From contig JAGQNT010000118.1 in the NCBI GenBank assembly GCA_020427965.1, positions 32,323 through 96,322 of the forward strand: 64,000 nucleotides of DNA, in the 5' to 3' direction. This document shows, piece by piece, positions 17,693 to 25,786 of this stretch (positions within the stretch are counted from its first letter, which is position 1; each line of letters begins with the position of its first letter). The position numbers were made by a program, and so were the translations under genes. This DNA comes from Candidatus Saccharimonadota bacterium. GTDB lineage: Bacteria > Patescibacteriota > Saccharimonadia > Saccharimonadales > UBA4665. The notes below the pieces were generated by a model that saw only the letters and a list, made by a program, of their open reading frames with translations, was not told the DNA's origin and did not search any database.

Positions 17693-17730
17693 AGGACTCA
17701 TAAGCCTGGGGTCAGTAGTTCCAAATGAAC
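17693..17730 (+). pseudogene. 3' fragment of a tRNA-Met-like gene
   Basis: AGGACTCATAAGCCTGGGGT and following bases copy the anticodon arm and variable region of the intact tRNA, then diverge in the T-arm. Together with 17545-17580 it appears to be one degenerate tRNA copy split by the intact gene. Confidence 0.65.
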
Positions 17731-17781
17731 AACGATTAGAAATTGTTCGGCACACATTATCACTACTAACGTGACAATTGT

Positions 17782-18168
17782 TTATTTAACAGTGAATTCA
17801 GCTTCGGTTGCGTCGTGATAGTGATCGTGGACATGGTAATCACCAGTTTTTATGAGTGTGACTGTCAGTGACTCACCTTTGTGTAGAATTTTTTCTGAAA
17901 CGCCGTCGTATGCTTGGTGGTGATCGTGCACGCCGAAAGCAATTCGACGCGTGATGTCGTCCTTATTAATTACGGTGAGCGTATCGCAATGCTGGGCAAG
18001 TGTGTCTTGGGGCTGCATGATACCGTTCGAAATACTAATAACGTGGTTGGCACCCGTGCTCGTACAAACGTCTGTTGCCGCTCGGTTATTGCCGACTATG
18101 ACTGCGACTACACCACCAATGACAATGCCACCTACGACCACGAATAGGGCTAGGTCAAGTTTCCGCAT
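17782..18168 (-). CDS. Secreted/anchored cupredoxin-like protein lacking copper ligands
   Basis: The 128-residue product has an N-terminal membrane anchor (about 7-27) and a C-terminal half that looks like a cupredoxin beta barrel, with His-rich strings VHDHHQ and YHVHDHYHD. The Cys-His-Met ligand cluster of type I copper proteins is absent. The His clusters could bind metal, but this is inference. It begins 2 nt after the stop of the true cupredoxin gene, so the two form an operon at the cell surface. Confidence 0.7.
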   Translation of the reverse strand: MRKLDLALFVVVGGIVIGGVVAVIVGNNRAATDVCTSTGANHVISISNGIMQPQDTLAQHCDTLTVINKDDITRRIAFGVHDHHQAYDGVSEKILHKGESLTVTLIKTGDYHVHDHYHDATEAEFTVK

Positions 18169-18170
18169 TA

Positions 18171-18578
18171 CTACTGCGTGACCTCGACGGTCCCAGTCAT
18201 ATTCGAGTGAAAATTACAGTGATACGGAAATGACCCGACTGTATCGTAGGTAAACGAGTAGGTTTGACCCTGATTCATCGTCCCACTGTCCGGTCCACTG
18301 CCACTATCGGCGGTTACAGTATGTGGAGTACTGTCCTGGTTAGTCCATGTAACTTTGGTGCCGACTTTGACGGTAATTTTTGCCGGGCTGAAGGCGAAGT
18401 CTTTGATAGTTACTGCGTTTGTGGTGGCTGTTTGGGTGGCGCCAGTCGTTGATTGAGATTTTGCGGTTGGCATGTTAGTCATATCATTAGATGAATTGTT
18501 TTTGAGTGCAAAAACCGCAATAACCACGCCAACCAATATTGCAATTCCTATAGCTGCAACGACTAGTTTCTTGCTCAT
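18171..18578 (-). CDS. Membrane-anchored cupredoxin (plastocyanin/amicyanin-like)
   Basis: The 135-residue protein has an N-terminal transmembrane anchor (about 5-26), a Ser/Thr/Asn-rich linker and a cupredoxin domain from about residue 55. The type I copper ligands are visible: His in TPHTV and Cys, His and Met in YHCNFHSNM. It should carry electrons or bind copper outside the membrane. It precedes the ligand-less paralogue and follows a marR gene on the same strand. Confidence 0.88.
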   Translation of the reverse strand: MSKKLVVAAIGIAILVGVVIAVFALKNNSSNDMTNMPTAKSQSTTGATQTATTNAVTIKDFAFSPAKITVKVGTKVTWTNQDSTPHTVTADSGSGPDSGTMNQGQTYSFTYDTVGSFPYHCNFHSNMTGTVEVTQ

Positions 18579-18614
18579 AAACCCTCCGACTAAGACTCGT
18601 TCATTCTCAGTATA

Positions 18615-19067
18615 CTACTTACCTGTCTTGCCGCCGGCATTGCCGTTGTCGATGATTTTTTGTAGCAAGGTGAAGTAACTGGCTAGACTACTTTTTCGAA
18701 CTCCTTTTTCGAGTAGCTTGAGTGGTTGCGCTACGGCTGCTTCGATAGCAACAACCAACTCCGTGCCAGCCTGTGTCAGAGTTAACACCCTGGCCCGCTT
18801 ATCCAGGGTGTCGACACTAACCTTCACATTACCTTTGGCTTCTAATGGTTGCACAAGAGACGTCACGAGTGGTGTCTCGACCTGTAATACTTCTGCTAAC
18901 CCAGTTACCCTCATGCCGTCTGAGTTGTCGCGCAGCCAACCCAAAATAATCCACTGCGAAGTATTGATACCAAATGGCGTCAATGCCTCCGTAACGGCTG
19001 CCTGGATGTTACGATGCGCTACTACCTGAAGCCTAGCTTTTTGGTACGTGGCGAGTTGTTCGGGCAT
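18615..19067 (-). CDS. MarR-family transcriptional regulator
   Basis: The 150-residue protein has the MarR winged helix: WIILGWLRDN, LAEVLQVETPLVTSLVQPLEAKGNV, and the wing VDTLDKRARVLTLTQAG (residues about 38-105). MarR dimers usually repress nearby genes and respond to small ligands. It lies just upstream of the cupredoxin pair on the same strand and may control them. A short AT-rich gap separates it from the small gene at 19239. Confidence 0.9.
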   Translation of the reverse strand: MPEQLATYQKARLQVVAHRNIQAAVTEALTPFGINTSQWIILGWLRDNSDGMRVTGLAEVLQVETPLVTSLVQPLEAKGNVKVSVDTLDKRARVLTLTQAGTELVVAIEAAVAQPLKLLEKGVRKSSLASYFTLLQKIIDNGNAGGKTGK

Positions 19068-19191
19068 GCCAAAAACTCCTTCAATGAAGCAATGCTACGC
19101 CCACACGAAACATAAATAAGTTAGATAACTCACTCATGTGATTTGAGCTGTGTATATCTCTGCTTTTTACAGAGGTCAAACGACATTTGCA

Positions 19192-19228
19192 AAAATAATC
19201 AGCCTACTCGTAGCAGACTGATTATTTT
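19192..19228 (-). terminator. Intrinsic terminator of the small gene at 19239-19328
   Basis: AAAATAATCAG and CTGATTATTTT form an 11-bp stem with a 15-nt loop, followed on the minus strand by a T run. It lies 10 nt past the stop of the 29-residue reading frame. Confidence 0.75.
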
Positions 19229-19238
19229 GCGATATCTA

Positions 19239-19328
19239 CTACAGTTTTTGTAGTAAGTTGTCGATGCTTAGAATATCTTCGTTTGTTGTAGGAACAAATT
19301 CAAAGGCTAAGCCGTGGTTGGTTTGCAC
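19239..19328 (-). CDS. 29-residue small protein with its own promoter and terminator
   Basis: A GTG start at 19328 follows GGAAAGGAAACAGTT, giving a plausible ribosome site. The frame runs 29 codons to TAG, and the product is neutral to acidic, with no membrane segment. A near-consensus promoter lies about 70 nt upstream and an intrinsic terminator directly downstream, so a transcript of about 200 nt is expected. Alternatively the transcript is a regulatory RNA and the frame is chance. Not recognised. Confidence 0.5.
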   Translation of the reverse strand: MQTNHGLAFEFVPTTNEDILSIDNLLQKL

Positions 19329-19397
19329 AACTGTTTCCTTTCCAGTTTATTTTTATGTTTTATGGTGTTTGTTTTATAGATCTTTAAAACACTATAT

Positions 19398-19425
19398 ATT
19401 ATACACAAGTTTGTGCAAATGTCAA
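19398..19425 (-). promoter_or_regulatory. Near-consensus sigma70-type promoter
   Basis: Minus strand TTGACA (19425-19420), 16-nt spacer, TATAAT (19403-19398). One of the strongest-looking promoters in the window. It drives the 29-codon gene or small RNA. Confidence 0.8.
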
Positions 19426-19450
19426 TATGCTTTTATTAAATACACTCTCG

Positions 19451-20437
19451 TTAGTCTGTTAATTGATCGAGAAAATTCGTAACGGCAGAACGCATCATGT
19501 CTAGCCTATGAGTTTCGTCGATAGACACTACTTCATAAAATGGCTCACCAAGCATGCGCTCGTATAGCCCTAGATACCGACTTGTGACTGCTTCCACCAT
19601 TTCAGGAGGCATGACCGGCGGTTCTTGACCTTCCTGACCGGAGAAACCTTGTTCCCTGAGCCATTCACGGACAAATTCTTTGGACAATTGTTCGGGCCTA
19701 TTGCTTGTCTCCCTTTCGACGTAGTTACGAAATTGCGCGCCATGGAAGTATCTGGACGAATCGGGAGTGTTGACCTCGTCGATCAAGACAATTTCACCGG
19801 TAACCAACCTGCCGAATTCGTATTTGGTATCTGCAAAATAAAGCCCCTTTTCACGCGCCCAAACTTGCCCGGCTAAAAACATGTCGGTTGCGTAGCCAGC
19901 CATGGTATCGTACTGCGCCTGCGTTGCCAGACCCTGCTCCACAATTTCTGCCGGAGTGATATCCTGGTCGTGACCCTGATCTGCTTTGGTGGTCGGTGTA
20001 ACCAGTGGCTCTGGGAAGAACTGAAATTCCGACATGCCGTCCGGCAGACGATTACCGCATATTTCACGCATACCCTCCTGGTAATTGCGCCAAGCCGTAC
20101 CGAGCAACGCGCCCCGCATAATCATCTCAATTTTGAAAGGCTCCGCTCGTCGACCAACCGTCACGTTGGCGTCGGGTGTACCCACAAACCAGTTAGGCGC
20201 AACGTCCTGCATTTCGGAAAGTATTGCCGCTGACATCTGGTTCAAGACTTGTCCTTTGTAGGGGATTGATTGTGGCAATACAACGTCAAAGGCTGATATT
20301 CTATCTGTCCGAACCACTGCTAGCAGTGGGCCAGCGTCTGGGTGGTCGATGGCGTAGGTGTCAGCGACTTTGCCGTGGTAGGCATTGCCGACCTGTCCCG
20401 GGAAGTCAAAATTGGTTTCTTGAATTGTAACTGCCAT
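19451..20437 (-). CDS. purC: SAICAR synthetase
   Basis: The 328-residue product matches phosphoribosylaminoimidazole-succinocarboxamide synthase: GKVADTYAI near the N-terminus, VVRTDRISAFDVVLPQSIPYKGQVLNQMSA, and LYFADTKYEFGR and DEVNTPDSSRY in the C-terminal half. It is of the longer type (about 300). PurC joins CAIR and aspartate using ATP. It lies 2 nt after purE and with it would turn AIR into SAICAR, yet no other complete purine gene is in the window. Confidence 0.95.
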   Translation of the reverse strand: MAVTIQETNFDFPGQVGNAYHGKVADTYAIDHPDAGPLLAVVRTDRISAFDVVLPQSIPYKGQVLNQMSAAILSEMQDVAPNWFVGTPDANVTVGRRAEPFKIEMIMRGALLGTAWRNYQEGMREICGNRLPDGMSEFQFFPEPLVTPTTKADQGHDQDITPAEIVEQGLATQAQYDTMAGYATDMFLAGQVWAREKGLYFADTKYEFGRLVTGEIVLIDEVNTPDSSRYFHGAQFRNYVERETSNRPEQLSKEFVREWLREQGFSGQEGQEPPVMPPEMVEAVTSRYLGLYERMLGEPFYEVVSIDETHRLDMMRSAVTNFLDQLTD

Positions 20438-20439
20438 GG

Positions 20440-20997
20440 TTACCGACCTTGTTGAGATGCAATTAAGTATTCTTCTGCGCCCATGGTTCTCAATAATTCA
20501 TCCTTGCTCATAACTTCTACCGCAAGAGCCTCGTCATATTGCCGTAACCTATCATCAATACCCGGATTACTGAGTGCCAGAATTCGCGCCGTAAATAGTC
20601 CGGCGTTAAATGCACCCGCTTCACCCTCAAAAGTGGCTAGTGGTTTGCCTTTTGGCATGCGTATCATTGAGCCAAGCGCCGGGTTCATAACGTCTGGGCT
20701 GCCAGTGATTGCAACGCCTAGCACCGGTAACCTTGTCTCAGATGCGACCATTCCGGGTAAGTGAGCAGATCCACCCGCACCAGCGACAATTACTTGCAGC
20801 CCTCTGGCTGCAGCCACGCCTGCATACTGCGTCATAGCACTTGGTGTTCTGTGGGCAGAGATTACCCGCTCTTCGTAAATGCTACTGCCTAAGCCTATAT
20901 GACGCAAGGCATCTCCGACATGTCGCATAGTACCTAGATCACTGTCGGATCCCATAATTATTCCTACGCGTGTTTGTGATGATTCTCTCCCTGACAT
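20440..20997 (-). CDS. purE: N5-carboxyaminoimidazole ribonucleotide mutase
   Basis: The 185-residue protein has the class I PurE signatures IIMGSDSDL (residues 13-21), ERVISAHRTPSAM, VIVAGAGGSAHLPGMVA and LPVLGVA. PurE interconverts N5-CAIR and CAIR in the cytoplasm. An AGGAG ribosome site precedes the ATG. It sits in a purC-purE-PurN-like run that follows thrC on the same strand. Confidence 0.96.
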   Translation of the reverse strand: MSGRESSQTRVGIIMGSDSDLGTMRHVGDALRHIGLGSSIYEERVISAHRTPSAMTQYAGVAAARGLQVIVAGAGGSAHLPGMVASETRLPVLGVAITGSPDVMNPALGSMIRMPKGKPLATFEGEAGAFNAGLFTARILALSNPGIDDRLRQYDEALAVEVMSKDELLRTMGAEEYLIASQQGR

Positions 20998-21015
20998 ATC
21001 TTCTCCTCTTCTTTT

Positions 21016-21333
21016 CTATGATGCTTGTGCAAACTCAACCATGTTATTAAAAATTGTCGTCGTGGTTGTTCTGGCTCGATCAGGGGGAGTTCGTGGACCT
21101 ATCTGGACAACATCAATAGCACTGTCGCCAGTCAGTCCAAATTCGCGGTTGAGATCATGAATTTTGCGGTAGACACCAACTTCATCAGGCGCGTTATTGC
21201 AGATCACCACACCTATCTCTAGGCCAACTCTTTGTTCTAGTACGTCACGGACGACTTGTGCAGCCGTGCTGCCGCCTTCCCCACTCTCGCGATCTCCCGA
21301 AGCCAAAATCGCAATCCTTGGCTGGCTGGCCAT
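21016..21333 (-). CDS. Short PurN-like formyltransferase-fold protein
   Basis: The 105-residue product begins PRIAILASGDRESGEGGSTA, like the nucleotide-binding start of PurN, and contains VGVVICNNAPDEVGV, like the second strand of that fold. It ends before the Asn-His-Asp catalytic part, so it is about half of a PurN (roughly 190-210 residues). The start was chosen at the ATG with AAAGGAGATGTC upstream. It may be a truncated remnant or a minimal regulatory relative. It sits directly before purE. Confidence 0.6.
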   Translation of the reverse strand: MASQPRIAILASGDRESGEGGSTAAQVVRDVLEQRVGLEIGVVICNNAPDEVGVYRKIHDLNREFGLTGDSAIDVVQIGPRTPPDRARTTTTTIFNNMVEFAQAS

Positions 21334-21418
21334 GACATCTCCTTTGCGGCTATTATCCCCATGCTCGGGTACAAAAACAAGCAAAATGTAATTATTACAA
21401 GATAGTTAAGTACCTACG

Positions 21419-22876
21419 CTATTTCGCTTTTGCTTTAGCGTTGGTGTTGAACCCAACATATTCCAACAAATCTCTATCATCCCAGATTCTGACTAGTCGT
21501 TTGCCTCGTTGCTCTGCCTCCAAACCTTCAAAACGACTCGGTCTCGATGGAGTCACCCTCAGAATTCCTTCTATAACTGAATCAAATTTGAACGGTTTAG
21601 CCGTTTCCAATGTTAGCATGGGCACGTCCGGGTCGTATGCGCCCAACTGTTCTATCGCTGCGAGGCCATTGGCGGTATGAGGATCAATGACGACCTCGCC
21701 ATTGGTATCAATAAATACACTTCGTATCATGGCCGCTCGTCCAGCAGCGGTAACTGTTGTTGCATGCACGTCCCATCGAATAGATTCGTCGGCAACACCC
21801 ATCTCGTACAGATTGACGGTGCCCCGTGTGGTTAGCTTTTGATACACGGCTGCAATTTTATCGGGATTGTTACCGTACAGCATGCCAAAGTATCGCCATA
21901 TGTTACTGGGCATTCGCACATCTTGGGCGGAACTGTCAGTACGCACTAAATCAGCCAGCTTGAACACGCCACTATTGATCACCGCATCCAGTGTGTTGTT
22001 TTCGTTTGGTGCAATGATTAGGTTGCGCAGTGGCAAACCCATTTTTCGCGCGATGATGCCAGATAACGCGTTACCGAAGTTACCAGATGGTATGCTGACA
22101 TCTACCGGATCCCCGACTTCGCCGCCGTTGAGCCGTATGGCTTTCATGTAGCTAGCAAAATAGTAGGGGATTTGGGCCACGATCCTGGCGATATTAACAG
22201 AGTTTACGGCACTTAAGTCATATGCTAAATCTGCCGTCATCTGTATGTCGTTGATGTAAGTAAAATCACCTTCTACTTCTAGGACATGTACGCCAGGTTG
22301 ACCCTGCATCTCGGCCATCTGTGACCACTGAAATGGACTGACACCTTGGTTAGGCATCATGTTGATGATTTCGGTGTTAGGCAAACCCGAAAATGCATTG
22401 AGGGCTGCTGGCCCAGTATCGCCAGACGTTGATAACAATATGGTTAGCGGGTCGCCTTTTTGTGCCTGCAAGTAACTCATCCAACGCGCAAATGGTTGCA
22501 TGGCCATATCCTTGAAGGCGCCAGTTGGGCCATCGGACAAGCCAACTACATGTATTCCAGAAGGTAGGGTGGTAAAACGCAGACTACCGTCCTCATCAAA
22601 ATCAAAGTTATCTGGCGAATACGCTGCTTCGGCAGTGTCACGCAGCACCTCATCTGGCATCGTGTTACCTAGAAGTTTTTTTGTTACCGTGTAGAAAACA
22701 CTGGCGTAAGGCTGATCTTGCATCGCTCGCAATTCCGCTTCACTAAACTCAGGAAACTTCGCGAAATTATACAATTCGCCACCGGGCGCATAGCCGTCTA
22801 GAATAGCTTGGCTGATGGGCACAGGGTTATCGACGTCGCCAGTATTGATCAGTAGCGGTTCACCATTTCTAATCAT
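21419..22876 (-). CDS. thrC: Threonine synthase
   Basis: The 485-residue protein is a PLP fold type II enzyme. The pyridoxal lysine lies in GPTGAFKDMAMQPF near 165. ILLSTSGDTGPAALNAFSG and IPSGNFGNALSGIIA are threonine-synthase motifs of the long (yeast/E. coli-type) class with the N-terminal extension. It converts O-phosphohomoserine to threonine. No other threonine genes are nearby, which is unusual for a probable auxotroph. Confidence 0.95.
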   Translation of the reverse strand: MIRNGEPLLINTGDVDNPVPISQAILDGYAPGGELYNFAKFPEFSEAELRAMQDQPYASVFYTVTKKLLGNTMPDEVLRDTAEAAYSPDNFDFDEDGSLRFTTLPSGIHVVGLSDGPTGAFKDMAMQPFARWMSYLQAQKGDPLTILLSTSGDTGPAALNAFSGLPNTEIINMMPNQGVSPFQWSQMAEMQGQPGVHVLEVEGDFTYINDIQMTADLAYDLSAVNSVNIARIVAQIPYYFASYMKAIRLNGGEVGDPVDVSIPSGNFGNALSGIIARKMGLPLRNLIIAPNENNTLDAVINSGVFKLADLVRTDSSAQDVRMPSNIWRYFGMLYGNNPDKIAAVYQKLTTRGTVNLYEMGVADESIRWDVHATTVTAAGRAAMIRSVFIDTNGEVVIDPHTANGLAAIEQLGAYDPDVPMLTLETAKPFKFDSVIEGILRVTPSRPSRFEGLEAEQRGKRLVRIWDDRDLLEYVGFNTNAKAKAK

Positions 22877-22927
22877 AATTCACTCATTTGTACACTGTTA
22901 GCGGTGTTATCGCAAGCATGAGCAGCT

Positions 22928-23188
22928 TTAGCGAATCGCGATACTTAGCAGTGCAACGACCGCAATGAGAGCCCAGAATACATTCAGCACAACCGACTGT
23001 TTGACACCCTTGACCAGTGAAATAACGATAATGCCGATGGCACCAGTCAGGTTTAGTAGCTGGTAGACTACCCCGTCGGCCGCAACCACCTTGAAGCTAA
23101 CCAGAATATATGCCAACACGATGGCGGTTGTCCCGTACCAACCAACTATCTCACTCAGTCTGCGCTTACCAGCAATGGCCTTTTTCAA
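22928..23188 (-). CDS. Small membrane protein (CBU_0592-like)
   Basis: The 86-residue protein has three hydrophobic segments (about 13-33, 39-60 and 64-84) and resembles the short CBU_0592-type integral membrane proteins (GWYGTTAIVLAYIL, YQLLNLTGAIGI). Role unknown. Its ATG overlaps the cupin stop by 4 bp (ATGA), so the genes are translationally coupled. Confidence 0.7.
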   Translation of the reverse strand: MKKAIAGKRRLSEIVGWYGTTAIVLAYILVSFKVVAADGVVYQLLNLTGAIGIIVISLVKGVKQSVVLNVFWALIAVVALLSIAIR

Positions 23189-23598
23189 GCTTGCCCTACT
23201 TCTGGTTGCTGACTGTACTCTTCGTCAGTGACGTGTTCTTGCCAGTCGGCAAAATTTCCTTGTTCGTCGACTTCCTGGATTGCTAGGTGGGTCATCGACT
23301 GTCCGGAGGTGGCACCGTGCCAATGCTCCTCACCAGGTTCTGTCCAGATAACATCACCAGGACGAATAATCTGAATTGGTTCACCCCGTTTTTGGACGAC
23401 CCCAATACCGTCGGTTACAAATAATGTTTGTCCGCACGGGTGACTATGCCAGGCTGCACGTGCCCCGGCCTCAAAATGAACACTACTCATCGATAACTTC
23501 GAATTGTCCGACACGGCTTTTAGCGGGGTAATCACAACCTTACCCGTAAACCAGTCGGTAGGTCCTTCGTTTGGTTCGGATTTTGGGAGTATCTGCAT
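23185..23598 (-). CDS. Cupin-domain protein
   Basis: The 137-residue protein has both cupin motifs: GARAAWHSHPCGQTLFVTDGIG (metal ligands His-His) and PGDVIWTEPGEEHWHGA (third His). It resembles cupins related to quercetin-2,3-dioxygenase or carboxymuconolactone decarboxylase neighbours. A metal-dependent enzyme or binding role is possible, substrate unknown. A TATGAT box lies 6 nt before the ATG. Confidence 0.88.
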   Translation of the reverse strand: MQILPKSEPNEGPTDWFTGKVVITPLKAVSDNSKLSMSSVHFEAGARAAWHSHPCGQTLFVTDGIGVVQKRGEPIQIIRPGDVIWTEPGEEHWHGATSGQSMTHLAIQEVDEQGNFADWQEHVTDEEYSQQPEVGQA

Positions 23599-23652
23599 AA
23601 TTTCATCATACCAGACAGGCCTGTGCGGCTACGTAGACTACAACCTACGTAA

Positions 23653-24315
23653 TTATGCAGCATCAAGTTCTTGGACTGCTGAAACTACATCAGGGAAAGT
23701 GTTTACGAATTGATCAACTCGATAACCAGCAAAGTCTTCTCGGCTCCGTATTCCACTCTCCAGGTTAGCGATAAAGAATAGCTCAGCCCCATTTGCAGCT
23801 GCTGCATCACTAGGGTTATCACCAACGTAAACACACTGTTGTGGCGACAAGCCATGATCACGTTCTATTACTTGAAACGCACGTGGATCTGGCTTGTGAA
23901 ATTCCATGTTATCTTTGTGATAAAAAGCAGTTAGTCTACCCGCCAAATGATGATCAGGGTCTAGCAAGTGCCTTACCTCAGTTTCGGTTCGCGATGTTAG
24001 TACCATTAGCCTTTTCCCAAGTGATGCAAGTCTATCCAGGGCAACAATATTTTCTTCGGTAACTACATCTACCAGTCCATGTGCGATAAACTCTTCATGC
24101 ACTGTGGGCATTTGTCTCCAAAATTCATCCAAATCAATACCGGGAGAACGAAGTTGAATCGCATCACCCAGCAGCTGTCCCCAGGTCTGCATGTGGATTT
24201 CGCGAGACATTGGCTCTCGACCCATGCGTCGCAAGGTCTCGTTCTCAAGACCAAAACAACCTTCTTCTGTTAGACAGAGTGTGTCGTCAAAATCAATTAT
24301 TACTGCTTCAATCAT
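23653..24315 (-). CDS. HAD-superfamily hydrolase
   Basis: The 220-residue protein has the HAD motifs: I, IIDFDDTL (residues 6-13); II, VLTSRTET near 115; III, a Lys near 138; and IV, VYVGDNPSDAAAA near 168. The cap is helical, as in phosphoglycolate-phosphatase-like enzymes. It likely removes phosphate from a small metabolite. The closely preceding TAAACT box suggests a leaderless single gene. Confidence 0.9.
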   Translation of the reverse strand: MIEAVIIDFDDTLCLTEEGCFGLENETLRRMGREPMSREIHMQTWGQLLGDAIQLRSPGIDLDEFWRQMPTVHEEFIAHGLVDVVTEENIVALDRLASLGKRLMVLTSRTETEVRHLLDPDHHLAGRLTAFYHKDNMEFHKPDPRAFQVIERDHGLSPQQCVYVGDNPSDAAAANGAELFFIANLESGIRSREDFAGYRVDQFVNTFPDVVSAVQELDAA

Positions 24316-24364
24316 TGCGAACAGTTTAGCAAACAGGGGTGGAAATACAAGTTGGTAATATGAA

Positions 24365-24760
24365 TTATAAATCTTTTAGGATTTGGGGGATGAACGATTG
24401 TGGTACTTTTCGCACTTGGACTGTTTCCGCGTGGTTTAGGTACTGTTTCATTAATCTATGCAGGCCGTCCAGGATCAGCCAGCGATTTTTCCAAAACATG
24501 ATATCGATTGGATAACTAATGTCTGCGTCGAGTGTTCTCTGGTATTCGTCCTTGAATGTGTCCGGGTCATCCATGACCTGGTTCGGCGTAACTTCATCGT
24601 AGCCATCAGGTAGCGGCCAAATAAACGGGTATTCAAAATGCCATACTAGATCGGCAATGGGTATGTCTTCGGTCGGTAGTGTCAGTGCCCAGACTTTTGG
24701 GTTGCTCCAATTGAAGTCAAAGCCGACTTCCTTTATCGATTCGGGCAAATCTTTTTTCAC
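24365..24760 (-). CDS. ParB/Srx-fold-like small protein
   Basis: The 131-residue protein is mostly unrecognised. A short stretch, RWLILDGLHRLMKQYL near residues 92-107, resembles the DGxHR core of ParB/sulfiredoxin-like domains. The start is a GTG 6 nt after TAAGAT. Trp and Asp are frequent. It is divergent from the MazG-like gene at 24845. Nuclease, NTPase or binding function cannot be decided. Confidence 0.5.
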   Translation of the reverse strand: MKKDLPESIKEVGFDFNWSNPKVWALTLPTEDIPIADLVWHFEYPFIWPLPDGYDEVTPNQVMDDPDTFKDEYQRTLDADISYPIDIMFWKNRWLILDGLHRLMKQYLNHAETVQVRKVPQSFIPQILKDL

Positions 24761-24844
24761 ATCATTATCTTAGCAAAGTATTTTGCCCAAATGTCACTTA
24801 CACGCTCATGGTTATTGAGTCGTTATATTGTTTACTAATGGCTA

Positions 24845-25690
24845 ATGAACCGCCTAACATTCGATGACTATGCATACCACGCCCGAGGCACGGCGTTATT
24901 TTTGGACCTAGAAACACATGAGCAGTTCGATATTGTGCACACTGGCTTCAACGAAGAAGTCGGCGAACTGCTGACAGATCAGGATTATCCAGTAGAACTA
25001 ACTTCGAAACTTTGGGGTCTGGAGACCGATGAGGTGATTTCGGAGTGGTTGAACAAATCAAAATCGTCTGAAGCTGGTGACGTTTTGTACTACATTGCTG
25101 CCGCAAGTGCTTTACGGGGCATTCCCTTGCGGGATATTGCATCAGAAGCGATTGAGCGCTACACGGGCGAAAGTGCACTACTGTGGGACGAGACTATCAT
25201 CGGTTTGGATAGCGCACTGACAGAGCAAATGGCGAGGGCGGTCCCGGATGGATATCGACCAAATTATCTCACGTGGAAGATGTGGGATTTCGCTCCGTTT
25301 GAGAACGGGCTACACATCCTGATGAGAGAACCAGTCTACGCCAAAGGCCCGTTGCGATTAATCCCCGATGGACGGTATGCCCTAGAAAGACTACACAGCA
25401 CCTTTGGACGGTTAATGTCTCCCGAAGCAAGTAGTGATGATGAGTTTGTTGTTGCAGGTGCTTTGACACTTGGTGGACTTTCAATCGTACTACAAAACCG
25501 TTTTGGTAGTTCATTGCACCAGGCAGCAGCTAATAATATTGTCAAAAGGGAACGTCGCCATGCATTAGATCAGCTACGTGAAGGATCTGACGCAGAAAGA
25601 TCCCGAGAGCTAGGCAAGCCACGGCAAGTGATTAGTGACGATGAGGGCACCAACAATAATTTGCTAAATGCTCCATTGCCCGAAGTTTAA
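24845..25690 (+). CDS. MazG-like nucleotide pyrophosphohydrolase domain protein
   Basis: The 281-residue protein has an N-terminal all-alpha NTP pyrophosphohydrolase-like domain: GFNEEVGELL near 34-43 and SEAGDVLYYIAAA near 75-87 supply the acidic metal sites. Residues 110-281 are unrecognised and helical. MazG-type enzymes hydrolyse NTPs or dNTPs to monophosphates. A second, short MazG-like gene is at 53730. The stop codon is immediately followed by a repeated hairpin. Confidence 0.65.
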   Translation: MNRLTFDDYAYHARGTALFLDLETHEQFDIVHTGFNEEVGELLTDQDYPVELTSKLWGLETDEVISEWLNKSKSSEAGDVLYYIAAASALRGIPLRDIASEAIERYTGESALLWDETIIGLDSALTEQMARAVPDGYRPNYLTWKMWDFAPFENGLHILMREPVYAKGPLRLIPDGRYALERLHSTFGRLMSPEASSDDEFVVAGALTLGGLSIVLQNRFGSSLHQAAANNIVKRERRHALDQLREGSDAERSRELGKPRQVISDDEGTNNNLLNAPLPEV

Positions 25691-25728
25691 TAAAAACGCC
25701 ACATTCGTGACGTTCTTATTTTGGTTGC
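25689..25728. repeat. 40-bp hairpin repeat, copy A
   Basis: AATAAAAACGCCAC-ttc-GTGACGTTCTTATT hairpin with a GGTTGC tail. It is repeated with one loop mismatch at 26363-26402 as a direct repeat. Copy A begins at the stop codon of the MazG-like gene and probably ends its transcript. Confidence 0.75.
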
Positions 25729-25786
25729 CCAGGTACAGTCGAATTGCAACGATATCCTTGAAGAGTTGAGCAGATGGGAAGCTGAG

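Noticed and set aside
19258..19482. 74-codon plus-strand frame
   Set aside because: It runs over the promoter and the 29-codon gene on the other strand and into purC; composition is unnatural.
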